Origin: Sphaerospermopsis kisseleviana NIES-73 | GTDB taxonomy: Bacteria > Cyanobacteriota > Cyanobacteriia > Cyanobacteriales > Nostocaceae | Direction: 5' to 3' | Assembly (NCBI RefSeq): GCF_002368075.1 | Contig: NZ_AP018314.1 | Span: forward strand, 2,722,807-2,786,806 | Length of the DNA: 64,000 nucleotides | Part shown: piece by piece, positions 1-9,004 of the stretch | Position numbering within the stretch: position 1 is the first letter of the stretch | How the letters are laid out: each line of letters begins with the position of its first letter | Position numbers and translations under genes: made by a program | Notes under the pieces: model-generated | Seen by the model: the letters and a program-made list of their open reading frames with translations, nothing else | Told to the model about the DNA's origin: nothing | Database searches by the model: none

Positions 1-235
1 CTAACATTAGGTTTTGGGTCTCTAGAAGTTCTTTGTACTTTTGTAACAAATTGTGAACAATTCTGCAAGCGATCCCCAGATTTTTTGTTCTAATAGGTTT
101 GAGCAGGATAACTGATGCTTTGCTTTACCGGGAATTTGAGATTTGAGATTTTAGATGAAAAAATTTGGTATGGGAAAAATCGTAACCCCCAAATCCAAAA
201 TTTTTGAGCTTCTACACTTTAGAGGGTGTTTAAAA

Positions 236-641
236 AGGGTTTGCTGAAAAAGTCTTTTCGTTAGGGCTAGGAGTCAGGAGTCGTAGGGGCGAAGCATTCG
301 GACGACCAATTATCAATTTTATGAAAAGGCTATTTTCCTGTAAGGGCGAAGCATTCGGACGACCAATTATCAATTTTATGAAAAGGCTATTTTCCTGTAA
401 GGGCGAAGCATTCGGGCGATAAATTATCAATTTTTATCACAGGTTATTTTCCGAATGCTTCGCCCCTACTTCGCCCGTACAGGAGTCAGGAGGAGAATTA
501 AAGACATTTTTTAATTTCTGTCCGCCCAGAAAAGTGCAAGGTTTTTCAGACTCAAGACGCTATAACGAAAGCACCTACCGTCTTTTTTATGAGCCTCAAA
601 CTCTTTATTCATCAAGGTTTTGAGTTTATTCAGCAACCCCT
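236..641. repeat. MITE-like element, family C, with internal hairpin/tandem repeat
   Basis: The ends are inverted copies of each other: AGGGTTTGCTGAAAAAG at the left and TTTATTCAGCAACCCCT at the right. Elements with the same ends occur at 13319-13672 and 39948-40257, and single ends near 3490 and 31663. The interior also shares a stretch around GTGCAAGGTTTTTCAG with the 13.3 kb copy. No transposase is encoded, so this is probably a non-autonomous element or an IS remnant. Confidence 0.7.
284..470. repeat. 57-bp direct repeats closed by an inverted arm
   Basis: GAAGCATTCGG recurs at 291, 348 and 405, giving an exact 57-bp period. The array is closed at 451-469 by CCGAATGCTTCGCCCCTAC, the reverse complement of the opening arm. 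Because 57 is a multiple of three, the array stays open as a false 66-codon ORF on the minus strand. The same arms occur inside the elements at 5608 and 53868. Confidence 0.8.
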
Positions 642-899
642 AAAAAGTTTTGAATGGTGATATTAGACACTTGTATTTGTCTCTATTTTGTTATTGCGAT
701 TATAATCGGAGTTATATTACATTGTTGTAGTGACAAGACTTAGCGGACAAGGTATAAAAAATTCACAAATAAGATTAACTGGCCTATGGCTAACGCCACG
801 CTGCGCTATCGGGCGAGGCAGAAGGCAGAGGGCAGGAGGCAGAAGGAAAATTTTTGAATTAAGAATAAAGCCTTTTTGACTCGCCCATTTGGTTTTAAG

Positions 900-1030
900 T
901 CCCCCGCCATAATCTGGTGATTTGGTGAGCCAGCCAGCACTGCAAGAAGGTTTCCTTCTGTAGGTGACTGGCGAACCCGCAAGGGCGGTCTACGATTAGA
1001 GGTGGGTTTAAATCCCCCACTAAGAAAGCC
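900..1030. ncRNA. Possible structured RNA or IS end (several hairpins)
   Basis: Hairpins follow one another: GAAGG-TTT-CCTTC near 955, a CCCGC/GGGCGG pair near 978, and GTGGGTTTAAATCCCCCAC near 1003-1021. The layout resembles the right end of IS200/IS605 or IS607-type elements, where a guide RNA overlaps the transposon end, but no tnpB lies beside it. It sits just beyond the 3' end of the tyrosine kinase gene. The resemblance is from memory, so this is a tentative call. Confidence 0.3.
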
Positions 1031-1041
1031 TCCTGCCTCCT

Positions 1042-3276
1042 TTAAGATTTTCTAGCTTCTATACCAGTATTATAGTAGTAGTCACTGTAATAATTATGAA
1101 GCTGATTATTTTCACCGTTAGCAACCACACCTAAGACATTGATAGGAAAGAGTTTCAGACTGTCCTGAAGTTGCATCACTGCTGATTTGTCGGTTTTGTC
1201 CATTCTCACCACCAGCAGCGTACCATCCGTTTGTGGAGCTATCAGTCTGGCATCAACTATTTCCAGCATGGGAGGAGCATCATAAATCACTAAATCAAAA
1301 TTTTCGTGCAAATATTCCATCACTTGCTTCATTTTATCCGATGAAAGCAATCTTACAGGATCTGGTGGTTTATCGCCAACGGTAATCACTGATAACAAAC
1401 TCATATCAGGTAACTGTTGCATCACCTGCTCAACTGGTATATTTGATGTGAGGACATTGGTTAAACCAAATAAATTTTTTAATCCCGATATGCTGTGAAT
1501 CTGAGGGCGGCGCAAATCACCATCCACCAGCAATACTCTTTTGCCCAAGGCTGCTGCTGTTTGAGCTAGATGGAATGCAACCGTAGTCTTTCCATCTCCA
1601 GGCATCGTGGAAGAAATAGTTAAAGATCTAATCGGTTGATCAGAATTGAGCAACTGAATATTAGAGTAAAGAACCTGTAAAGATTCCCAAAATAAACCTT
1701 GTCCATAATAGCCACAATAACTTTTCTTGCTCCTCTGGTAGAAAAGTTTAGACAACCAAGAATCAACTTGAGGAAATTTTCCTGATTCAGATTTGGAAGT
1801 GGAGCGATTATTGTAAGCAGATTGGTAATCTTTGATGCTTTTGTCTATGGGAAGAGTTCCCAATAAAGGTAGTTTGATTTTCTCCTTCAGGCTGTCGATA
1901 TCATGAAAGGTATTGTCGAGTTTTTCCAGTAGGAAGGCAATACCCACACCTGTTGCTAAACTGCCAAATAATCCCACAATCAAATTTAGAGGTATATTTG
2001 GCAAAACAGGATCTTCTTTTTGATTTGCTGCTTGTGTTAATTCCCAAGGTAGTTCTGTTTGTGCTACTTGAATTACAAGGTTTTCACGGGCTTCTAAAAA
2101 CCGATTTAGGCTATCATTGGCTATTTGCAAGTTCCGCTGAATTTCGGTGTATTGTCTGGCTAAGATGGGTAGTTGCTTAAATCTTTGCTTGGTTTGCTGC
2201 TCTACTCTGGCTAGTTCCTGGCTTTGTACCTCTAGGTTCTGAAGCACACTGGTTGCTTCAGCTAATTTTAATCCTACATACCGCCTTTGTTCATCTTCTA
2301 TCAGAGGCAAAAGATTCTGCTTTTTCTCTTCTAATACTTTTATAGACGGGCTATCTGGTTGAAACCGTACTAATTCTCCAGATAACTGGGCTTCTAATTG
2401 ACGTAATTGAGTGATTAATTGACTATATATAGGGGCTGTATTTAATGTTGCTTGTTGTCCTTCTGGGGTTGATAAGCTAACATAAGTAGCTCTGGCTGCG
2501 GCTAAGTTTTGCTCAATTTCTAGTCTTTCTTCTGCTAATTTTTGCAGTTGTTCTGCCACATGATCGGACTGATGTTCTGGATCAATAAAATCATACCTTT
2601 GTCTGAATATTTGTAGTTGTTTCTGCAATTGACCTACCCTATTTCTGATGGCAGGTAGTTGTTGATCTACAAATTGCAATCCCTGAGTTAGTTTGGTTTT
2701 GCGTTTTTCTAAGCTGTATTTCAAATAGAAATCGGATAGTGTCTTTAATACTAAGTCAATTTTTTGAGGTTCTTGATGTCGATAGCTTATTTTTATAATT
2801 TTGGTTTTACCTAGACGACTAACCTTTAAATTTTTCATTAGTAAATCATAGGTGAGATCAGGATAGGAAGATTGTATCTTTGGCAGAACTTCTTTCATCA
2901 GTTCCTGGCTTATAAGCACCTCAATTTGGCTTTCGTAATCTAGGGTAGAGTTATTCATCACAATAGACTCTGGCAGAGGTACTTGTCCTAATAAATTACT
3001 ATCACTATTCACAGGCTCAACTAAAAGCTGAAAATTACCTTCATAAATATTTTCTGCTTTAAGTGTGAGGTAAATAACAGTAGACATCACTACAGAGACA
3101 ACGCTGATGATAACCAATGCTCGTCTCTTGATAAAAGAAAAAAAGTCTTTTAAGTCTATATCATCTTCCTCGGTTTCAAATGAGGGAAAATTCTGAGGAG
3201 GCAAGGTTTGAGGTGCAATAATGACTCTGCCATTTTCATTCAAGGTTGAGTTTATGCTAGAATTATGATTGTTCAT
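1042..3276 (-). CDS. Wzc/GumC-type chain-length regulator and BY-kinase
   Basis: The 744-residue protein combines a polysaccharide co-polymerase and a bacterial tyrosine kinase, which together control chain length and export of capsule or exopolysaccharide at the inner membrane. One membrane helix lies at about residues 52-72 and a second near 430-450, with a long coiled-coil periplasmic part between them. The cytoplasmic kinase has a Walker A-like MPGDGKTT (about 558-566), Walker A' LLVDGDLRRP (about 578-587) and Walker B LVIYDAPP (about 658-665). It ends in a tyrosine cluster, NYYSDYYYNTG, the usual autophosphorylation tail. It is the promoter-distal member of the polysaccharide locus and stands alone, with a long gap on either side. 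Confidence 0.93.
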   Translation of the reverse strand: MNNHNSSINSTLNENGRVIIAPQTLPPQNFPSFETEEDDIDLKDFFSFIKRRALVIISVVSVVMSTVIYLTLKAENIYEGNFQLLVEPVNSDSNLLGQVPLPESIVMNNSTLDYESQIEVLISQELMKEVLPKIQSSYPDLTYDLLMKNLKVSRLGKTKIIKISYRHQEPQKIDLVLKTLSDFYLKYSLEKRKTKLTQGLQFVDQQLPAIRNRVGQLQKQLQIFRQRYDFIDPEHQSDHVAEQLQKLAEERLEIEQNLAAARATYVSLSTPEGQQATLNTAPIYSQLITQLRQLEAQLSGELVRFQPDSPSIKVLEEKKQNLLPLIEDEQRRYVGLKLAEATSVLQNLEVQSQELARVEQQTKQRFKQLPILARQYTEIQRNLQIANDSLNRFLEARENLVIQVAQTELPWELTQAANQKEDPVLPNIPLNLIVGLFGSLATGVGIAFLLEKLDNTFHDIDSLKEKIKLPLLGTLPIDKSIKDYQSAYNNRSTSKSESGKFPQVDSWLSKLFYQRSKKSYCGYYGQGLFWESLQVLYSNIQLLNSDQPIRSLTISSTMPGDGKTTVAFHLAQTAAALGKRVLLVDGDLRRPQIHSISGLKNLFGLTNVLTSNIPVEQVMQQLPDMSLLSVITVGDKPPDPVRLLSSDKMKQVMEYLHENFDLVIYDAPPMLEIVDARLIAPQTDGTLLVVRMDKTDKSAVMQLQDSLKLFPINVLGVVANGENNQLHNYYSDYYYNTGIEARKS

Positions 3277-3536
3277 GGATTGTTATATCAAATGATCTTT
3301 TGGGTTAAGTATTTTTTTGTATTTTTGTAGCATTCTAAGCTTTTATTCAGCTAAATTTTATGGCTCTCCTAGACTAGATATGACCATTTAACACTTAATA
3401 CTTGGTTAAATTCATTCTGTGTTTCATTATACAGCATTTTTAGTTATGATGAGGTAAAGATATTAAAGATATTAATGATAAAACCCTTATTCAGCAAGCC
3501 CTAATTATTGATTTATTATTTATTTATTTATTTATT

Positions 3537-3659
3537 TATAGCGTTTCCCAGTCTCATGAGGTACACCCTAATTTATTTACTGTTCCCAATTCCCAATTCG
3601 CAATTCCCAATTTCCTAAGATAAAAAACTCTGTACCTCACTAGCTTGGTAAATGCTATA
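3537..3659. repeat. MITE-like element, family B2
   Basis: The left end AGCGTTTCCCAGTCTCATGAGGTACA is matched in inverse by the right end TGTACCTCACTAGCTTGGTAAATGCT. The same element is at 62136-62264. The interior holds the heptamer CCCAATT in tandem. An ATTT-rich run (TATTTATTTATT) directly precedes it. The rest of 3277-3536 shows no gene; a partial family B end lies near 3430. Confidence 0.75.
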
Positions 3660-3664
3660 TTTAT

Positions 3665-4465
3665 TTATTTTGCTTGAGATTCTAACCATTGATTAAAAAG
3701 TGCGATCGCCTCTTGGATTTTGACGATAATTATTTCTGTTTGTTGGGCTAATTCTAATACTCTTTCTTTTCGCAATTGCAAATTATAATTATGACGTGCT
3801 AAATGTCTAAATTTCCGATAATCATTTAATTGTAATAATAGTGAACCTTGCCAGACAGGAGGACGATTTTCCCCACCAATTTCTGCCATTTGTAACAATA
3901 GTTGTTCATGCCAATTTTCGGCTTTTGGCATTCCCTCATCTAAAGTAACAGCAATTCTTTCACTAATTCGCTCACAGGCTGTGTAAAAATCACAAATATA
4001 GCTAGATAACGCAGGAGTGAGGGCAATTTCTGGAATACTTTCTGCTTGAGCAATTAATTGCTTTAAAGCTTGAAAATTCTGCTCTAAAGCCATCATCTCG
4101 TCTTCAATGCGAGTTTTTAAGGCTAAATATTTATTAGTTGGCATGAGTTTTTCTTTGAGAATCCGAGAACGGACAAAATCTGGTAGTTCTTCTAATGCTA
4201 CCAAATCTATTTTTAACCAATTAGGTGCGATTGTTTCTAGAAGAGAATATGCCTCCCATTGTTGCTTTTCCGACATTCCTGTCACTGCTAAATCTAAATC
4301 AGATTGCCAATGCCAAGGGCTTTCTCCTGATAAAGAACCAAATAATATTACTTCTTTTGCTCCCTGTTCTAGGAGAATTTGCTGACATTTTGCGGCTGTT
4401 TGTAATGCTTCTTGTTTTCTTTGTTCTAGAGTTTGATTGCTGTTTTCTGTATAAATGTTGTTCAT
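3665..4465 (-). CDS. Nucleotidyltransferase-HEPN fusion (MntA/HepT-like)
   Basis: The N-terminal half (about residues 15-115) carries the minimal nucleotidyltransferase signature GSLSGESPWHWQSDLDLAV, that is GS then D-x-D. The C-terminal half (about 125-265) is helical and contains RHLARH followed by N-Y, which fits the R-x4-H motif of HEPN ribonucleases. In type VII toxin-antitoxin systems, MntA AMPylates and neutralises the HepT RNase, and the two are normally separate genes. Here both halves are on one chain. The ATG at 4465 is preferred over an upstream GTG at 4474, which lies in a repeat end resembling family B. The TA role is inference; it could also be a standalone nucleotidyltransferase with a helical tail. 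Confidence 0.7.
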   Translation of the reverse strand: MNNIYTENSNQTLEQRKQEALQTAAKCQQILLEQGAKEVILFGSLSGESPWHWQSDLDLAVTGMSEKQQWEAYSLLETIAPNWLKIDLVALEELPDFVRSRILKEKLMPTNKYLALKTRIEDEMMALEQNFQALKQLIAQAESIPEIALTPALSSYICDFYTACERISERIAVTLDEGMPKAENWHEQLLLQMAEIGGENRPPVWQGSLLLQLNDYRKFRHLARHNYNLQLRKERVLELAQQTEIIIVKIQEAIALFNQWLESQAK

Positions 4466-4554
4466 ATACAGCACATTCCATCTACATGAACATTAAAGCT
4501 GAACTAGGCTATTAGCCAAGAAAATTATTACCTGGCTTGCTTGTTTAAATTCCT

Positions 4555-5412
4555 TTAAATTTCATCTAAATTCACTCCCAAAGCTCGCAGTTTTTCCGCT
4601 AGTTTGTCTGCTCGTTGTTTTTCTTGTTCTGCTCGTTGTTTTTCTTGTTCTGCTCGTTGTTTTTCCTGTTGTGCGCTTTCAGCAAAAGTAGGAATCCAAT
4701 CACCATCCTCATTATACCAACGTAGCCACAAACCTTCTGTACCTTGATATTTTCCTGACCAAACCCCTACTCCTAATTGCAATTCAGGAAACCAGAATTT
4801 TGGTTCTACCAGTTCCACTGCTTGATATTTTATGCCCATGAGTTGAAATACTCGGAGGCGATTTTCATATCTATCGAAAATAACATAGTAGGGCGATCGC
4901 AAATACTGTTCATAAGCTTGCCATTTTGTCGGTGGTTTATTCGCGCTTCTTGATGTTTGTCCTAAATCTTCTGCTTCTGTACCTGGTGATAATAATTCTA
5001 CGATTAAAAATGGCGCTAGTCCTTCTTGCCAAATGACATAACTCCAGCGCATATCCTCTTGTTTTTCTGAAGCGGGTACACCTAACACTAAAAACCAATC
5101 TGGTCTTTTATACCATGCAAAATGGCGCACATCATAATATAAGTTTAAATCCGTACCAATGAACATTTCTTCCTGGGGATAAACAGGAGATTGGCAGGTT
5201 TCCCGTAATAATTGTGGTTGAAAGTCATGAAATTCGTCTGGCAACCCTGGTTCCTCTGGATTTTCACTAGGTAAATCATACATCGTCGGCAAAGTTTCCC
5301 AGGGTGGACGGGGATGAATGGTGGACTCTAATTCTTCCTCATTGTCACCCTCACTGGGTAAATCATACATGGTGGGCAGGTTTTTTTGCGGGGGTGCTTC
5401 ACTTTGATACAT
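4555..5412 (-). CDS. Uma2-family (DUF820) PD-(D/E)XK nuclease-fold protein
   Basis: This 285-residue protein has the Uma2 core: DLNLYYD near residue 90, RPDWFLVLGV, then FLIVELLSPGTEAEDLG, and KWQAYEQY...YYVIFDR. It opens with two copies of a short P-T-MYDLPSE motif. It ends with the coiled-coil repeat EQEKQRAEQEKQRA followed by LAEKLRALGVNLDEI. The family is expanded in cyanobacteria; its function is poorly known despite the endonuclease label. AGGAGGT lies 8-9 bases before the ATG. A paralogue sits at 28813-29673. Confidence 0.8.
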   Translation of the reverse strand: MYQSEAPPQKNLPTMYDLPSEGDNEEELESTIHPRPPWETLPTMYDLPSENPEEPGLPDEFHDFQPQLLRETCQSPVYPQEEMFIGTDLNLYYDVRHFAWYKRPDWFLVLGVPASEKQEDMRWSYVIWQEGLAPFLIVELLSPGTEAEDLGQTSRSANKPPTKWQAYEQYLRSPYYVIFDRYENRLRVFQLMGIKYQAVELVEPKFWFPELQLGVGVWSGKYQGTEGLWLRWYNEDGDWIPTFAESAQQEKQRAEQEKQRAEQEKQRADKLAEKLRALGVNLDEI

Positions 5413-5438
5413 GATTCATTACCTCCTGTGTTTCATTA

Positions 5439-5568
5439 TACAGCATTTTTCGTTATGATGAGGTACAGATATTAATGATAAAACCCTTGTAGCACAGGCA
5501 TACTTCGACAAGCTCAGTACAAGTCTTGCCTGTTCATATTGTACCTCATGTAGATGGAATGTGCTGTA
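5439..5568. repeat. MITE-like element, family B
   Basis: TACAGCATTTTTCG...GATGAGGTACA at the left is inverted as TGTACCTCATGTAG...GTGCTGTA at the right. A related element is at 45091-45197. Partial left ends occur near 3432 and 4466. It lies just upstream of the Uma2 gene. Confidence 0.7.
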
Positions 5569-5810
5569 TCTCTCCGGTAATTGAATGTGGGTAATTTGAA
5601 ACCCTTTCTAGAACACCGATTCATTAATCGTAAGGGCGTATAGCATTCGGACGGAATATGAATTGGTTTCAGCGATAGGTTATCACCCGAATGCTTCGCC
5701 CCTACAAGGTAAAAACAAATTACCTAGCATTACTGAATCGACGTTCTAGGGACAATTCATGAATTGTCCCTACATGAATTGTACCTACATTCATTTTCAC
5801 CAGATGTCTA
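5569..5810. repeat. Family A element with a family D element nested inside
   Basis: The outer element runs from CTCTCCGGTAATT to CAGATGTCTA. It shares its interior (GGACAATTCATGAATTGTCC) with the copies at 7950 and 27655. At 5608-5749 it is split by a complete family D element, CTAGAACACCGATTCA ... TGAATCGACGTTCTAG, which is also found intact at 53868-54006. The nesting means family D moved after family A here. Confidence 0.7.
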
Positions 5811-5902
5811 ATCAACATCTCCGGTAATTAATGGTTGTAGAGAGGTTGCATACAACGTCTCTACAAGCTTCTGGAAGTCCCCATGGGGAGTGTCAAGCAG
5901 AT

Positions 5903-7882
5903 TTACTCAGCAGATTTACTCAGCAGTTGGGATGATAACTGTGGAGAGTAATATTCAGGAACCAGGACCTTGAGCAGAGATAAGAGAGTATCTTTGTCTT
6001 CTTCTTGGGCTGCTAAGAAAAGCTGATACAGATATGGCTCTAGCTTTGTCCAAGGTATCATTGCTTCCTGGGCGGAGTAAATTTTCGGATGTATAGTTTT
6101 TTTAACATTCTTTTCTTCAATCAACAGCTCTTCATAGAGCTTCTCTCCTGGACGCAAACCTGTGATTTTAATCTCAATGTCCTTCCCTAAAACTAGACCA
6201 CTGAGTTCTACCATTTGCACCGCCAGATCGTAAATTTTTACCGGTTTCCCCATATCCAAGAGGAAAACCTCTCCCCCCTCACCGAGAGCGCCAGCTTGAA
6301 TGACCAGGCGAGCTGCTTCGGGAATGGACATAAAATAGCGAGTAATTTCGGGATGGGTAATAGTAATCGGTTGTCGCTGTAAAATCTGTTGTTGAAATCG
6401 GGGTACTACTGAACCCGTGCTATTTAACACATTACCAAACCTGACCATGAGCAAACGGGTGTAGGTATCCGGCTGTTTTGATAAAGCTTGCAAAATCAAC
6501 TCAGCCACTCGTTTGGTTGTTCCCATCACACTGGTGGGTCGTACAGCCTTATCGGTGGAAATTAAGACAAAAGTCTCAACTTTACACTCATTGGCCGTGC
6601 GCGTAGCTACTAGTGTACCGTAAATATTGTTAATCACCCCTTGGGCAGGGTTCATTTCTACTAAAGGAACGTGCTTGTAAGCCGCAGCATGATATAAAGT
6701 ATCAATATTATATTCTGTAATTACCTGTTTCAGGCGTTGGGCATCAGTTACTGAGCCTAAACAAGCAGAACAAGACAAGTTAGGGTAGGTTTCTCGTAAC
6801 TCTATTTCAATGTTATATAGTGCAAATTCATTTAATTCATATAGAACTAGGTGGCGGGGTTGTTGTTGAGCAATTTGACGACAGAGTTCTGAACCAATAG
6901 AACCACCCGCTCCTGTGACTAAAACAGATTTATTTGTGATGTTGACTTGCAGTAACCTGGGATCTGGGAGAACTTCTTCTCGTCCTAAAATATCGCCTAT
7001 ATTGATTTCCCGGAGTTGAGCAATGGAGACTTTACCTGATATGATTTCTGCTAGAGTGGGTACTGTTTTCACTTCTATATCTAGAGCTTTAAGTTCCGCA
7101 ACAATTTCTTGCTTTCTTGTGGGCGTTGCTGATGGAATTGCTAAGAGTACTAGCTGTACCTGGTACTTATTAATGAGATATTCCAACTTCTCAGGGCTAT
7201 AAACCTGAATGCCATTAATCGTATGTTTCCATAGTTGTGAATTGTCGTCCACAAAGGCTATAATCTCAAAGTTGTTATCCAGAACAAGTGCTTGGGATAG
7301 TTGAAATCCAGCTTGTCCGGCTCCATAGATAATTACTGGTTGCAGGAGTTGCTTGCTATCTGCTACACTACTAATGGGTTGAGATGGGAGTTTTAATCTC
7401 AGGGGGGAACTCAAACCATATAACAGCCATCGGCCTATGAGTCTGACTGTGACTATTAAAATTAGTGTGATTAAAGTATCTACTATCTGAACAGAAATAG
7501 GTAGGAAATTGACCCGGAAAACCAAATCCAGGATGATCAATCCTCCTTGTCCCAAAATAACTGATTTGAAGGCTGTGTATAAAAAGGCAAATTCACTGTA
7601 TTTTAGTACATTTTTGTACATTCCCAGTAGGGAAAATAACAGGATTTTTCCGGGAATCAGCGGAATAATAGAAGGGAGATATTTACCCAGTATATCCAAA
7701 GGAAATAAACTGTGGGAATCTATGGAAAATGCAATATAAATTGCCAATAAAAATAGTAGAGAGTCAGTTAAATACAGAATCAGATGCTTTTTTGTTCTTG
7801 ATGAAGTTTGGAGAAAATGGGTAATATTTTTGATAAAAACAGTTTTTTTCAAAAGACTAAGCAGAAAATATGTTATTCGCAT
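5903..7882 (-). CDS. WbpM/CapD-type nucleotide-sugar 4,6-dehydratase
   Basis: This is a 659-residue large SDR of the polysaccharide biosynthesis family. About four membrane helices occupy residues 30-160. A CoA-binding-like domain follows (YGAGQAGFQLSQAL). The catalytic SDR domain begins near residue 313 with VTGAGGSIGSE. The active-site stretch is STDKAVRPTSVMGTTKR, where Met replaces the usual SDR Tyr, the Ser-Met-Lys arrangement of the WbpM/FlaA1 family. Those enzymes make UDP-4-keto-6-deoxy-GlcNAc. With the WbpL-type transferase at 12.2 kb, this suggests a 6-deoxy-HexNAc first sugar. Confidence 0.9.
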   Translation of the reverse strand: MRITYFLLSLLKKTVFIKNITHFLQTSSRTKKHLILYLTDSLLFLLAIYIAFSIDSHSLFPLDILGKYLPSIIPLIPGKILLFSLLGMYKNVLKYSEFAFLYTAFKSVILGQGGLIILDLVFRVNFLPISVQIVDTLITLILIVTVRLIGRWLLYGLSSPLRLKLPSQPISSVADSKQLLQPVIIYGAGQAGFQLSQALVLDNNFEIIAFVDDNSQLWKHTINGIQVYSPEKLEYLINKYQVQLVLLAIPSATPTRKQEIVAELKALDIEVKTVPTLAEIISGKVSIAQLREINIGDILGREEVLPDPRLLQVNITNKSVLVTGAGGSIGSELCRQIAQQQPRHLVLYELNEFALYNIEIELRETYPNLSCSACLGSVTDAQRLKQVITEYNIDTLYHAAAYKHVPLVEMNPAQGVINNIYGTLVATRTANECKVETFVLISTDKAVRPTSVMGTTKRVAELILQALSKQPDTYTRLLMVRFGNVLNSTGSVVPRFQQQILQRQPITITHPEITRYFMSIPEAARLVIQAGALGEGGEVFLLDMGKPVKIYDLAVQMVELSGLVLGKDIEIKITGLRPGEKLYEELLIEEKNVKKTIHPKIYSAQEAMIPWTKLEPYLYQLFLAAQEEDKDTLLSLLKVLVPEYYSPQLSSQLLSKSAE

Positions 7883-7949
7883 AGTTATGGATGGGAAAGT
7901 GTGATCAAACAGTTTAAAATTAAATTTGTCACAAACTAAGCATTAATAA

Positions 7950-8114
7950 TAGACATCTCCGAAAATTAAATATGCGTAACCTGAAACCCTTGGTAGGGAT
8001 AATTTATGAATTGTCCCTACATCTTTTTCGGACAGGTCTAATGTAGAGACGTTTTATAGAACGTCTCTAGAATGGGTTTCAGGTTATGCACATTTAATTA
8101 CCACCAGATGTCTA
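7950..8114. repeat. MITE-like element, family A
   Basis: It begins TAGACATCTCCGAAAATTAAATATG and ends CATTTAATTACCACCAGATGTCTA, about 165 bp, with an interior GGGATAATTTATGAATTGTCCC palindrome. It directly abuts a second family A element at 8116-8271. Confidence 0.75.
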
Positions 8115-8115
8115 A

Positions 8116-8271
8116 TAGACATCCCCAGAAAAGAAATTATGGAACCTATTTATGGGGGCAGGGCGAAGCTTATGGGATATCTAGATGTCTGATTTTTCCG
8201 TTAAATTAACGCCCATAAGCTTCGCCCCTACAACTTATGACAAATTAATACATTCTATTGTGGAGATATCT
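8116..8271. repeat. MITE-like element, family A (AAGCTTATGGG type)
   Basis: It runs from TAGACATCCCCAGAAAAG to TTGTGGAGATATCTA, about 155 bp. Inside, GGGCGAAGCTTATGGG pairs with CCCATAAGCTTCGCCC. Near-identical copies are at 33331-33501 and, inverted, at 52686-52841. An orphan interior hairpin is at 9110-9189. Confidence 0.8.
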
Positions 8272-8276
8272 AATGA

Positions 8277-8323
8277 AATCCCCGACTTTTCGGAACACTT
8301 GTACATTACCAAAAGTCGGGGTT
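8277..8323. terminator. Strong hairpin 3' of the YdcF-like gene
   Basis: AATCCCCGACTTTT pairs with AAAAGTCGGGGTT across a ~20-base loop, 85 bases past the stop of the minus-strand gene at 8408. Similar stems (CCCCGACTTCT/AGAAGTCGGGG) occur at 13675-13740 and 16888-16952, so this may be a repeat rather than a dedicated terminator. No clear T-run follows. Confidence 0.35.
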
Positions 8324-8340
8324 ATTTGGGGTATATTTTT

Positions 8341-8403
8341 AGTAAATTGACTTAGTAAATTGACTTAGTAAATTGACTTAGTAAATTGACTTAGTAAATT
8401 GAC
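8341..8403. repeat. 13-bp tandem repeat (AGTAAATTGACTT)
   Basis: The unit AGTAAATTGACTT is repeated exactly about 4.8 times. It ends 5 bases before the stop codon of the YdcF-like gene. The period differs from the 7-mers common elsewhere in the window. Confidence 0.95.
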
Positions 8404-8407
8404 AAAT

Positions 8408-9004
8408 TTATGATCTGCTATTTCCTGTCGCCGATTGCAAGCGGGGATTGAAACTGGCTCCGGTGCGCCCGGTAACTAGCCAAACCACTGAGCGCCCTAT
8501 GTCCCTAGCAATACGTGTTCGAGCTTCTGGCTGAGAGTTTTGGGAGGGGACGGGGACGGGAGTAAAGGCGATTCCCTGACTACCAAAGACAATAGTGGCG
8601 ATCGCCTGGGAGCGGGGCATATGGTAGTCTGAGGTGACGAGATAGACGTGGCGAATATTATTTTGTTGCAAAGGTGCAACCATTGTGGTAAAATTAGTTA
8701 CTGTATCTGTGGCGCGGTTGTCGTACTGGATGCGATCTGCTCCCTGTAGCTTTTGGCTGTGAAGGTCACCTAAGATGCGGCGGATTTCCGGTTCGCCCAC
8801 GGAAACCCAAATGGGAAGATCTGGGAATTTTTGAGCCATTTCTCGGGTGAATTTGGCTCTGCTGTCTTCCCCACTGAGCATCAAAATGGCTTGGGGTTGG
8901 GGATTTTGTTGACGTGCTATGGCTAGACGCAGGGGGATAGCAGTGGCTATAGTAAACATTCCCAAGCAACCAGCTAGGGTTAATAAGCGCAGAGGTTTGA
9001 CCAT
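8408..9004 (-). CDS. YdcF/DUF218-family envelope protein
   Basis: This is a 198-residue protein. Its N-terminus has a hydrophobic signal or anchor segment (about residues 6-28), followed by the DUF218 core: AILMLSGEDSRAKFT, a conserved NTVTNF-like stretch (TDTVTNFTTM) and YLVTSDYHMPRS. Members of this family (SanA, ElyC, YdcF) are linked to envelope integrity and polysaccharide metabolism, but the reaction is not established. It stands alone within the locus. Confidence 0.75.
   Translation of the reverse strand: MVKPLRLLTLAGCLGMFTIATAIPLRLAIARQQNPQPQAILMLSGEDSRAKFTREMAQKFPDLPIWVSVGEPEIRRILGDLHSQKLQGADRIQYDNRATDTVTNFTTMVAPLQQNNIRHVYLVTSDYHMPRSQAIATIVFGSQGIAFTPVPVPSQNSQPEARTRIARDIGRSVVWLVTGRTGASFNPRLQSATGNSRS

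Noticed and set aside
230..430. 66-codon minus-strand ORF with PNASPLQ repeats
   Set aside because: It is the translation of a 57-bp DNA repeat array derived from an inverted-repeat element; no start signal and no homology expected.
284..470. Possible CRISPR array
   Set aside because: The units are contiguous direct repeats with no variable spacers, and one inverted arm closes the array. No cas genes are present.
985..1025. tRNA-like T-arm (GTGGGTTTAAATCCCCCAC)
   Set aside because: The loop TTTAAAT lacks the TTC of tRNA T-arms, and no acceptor or anticodon stem can be drawn around it.
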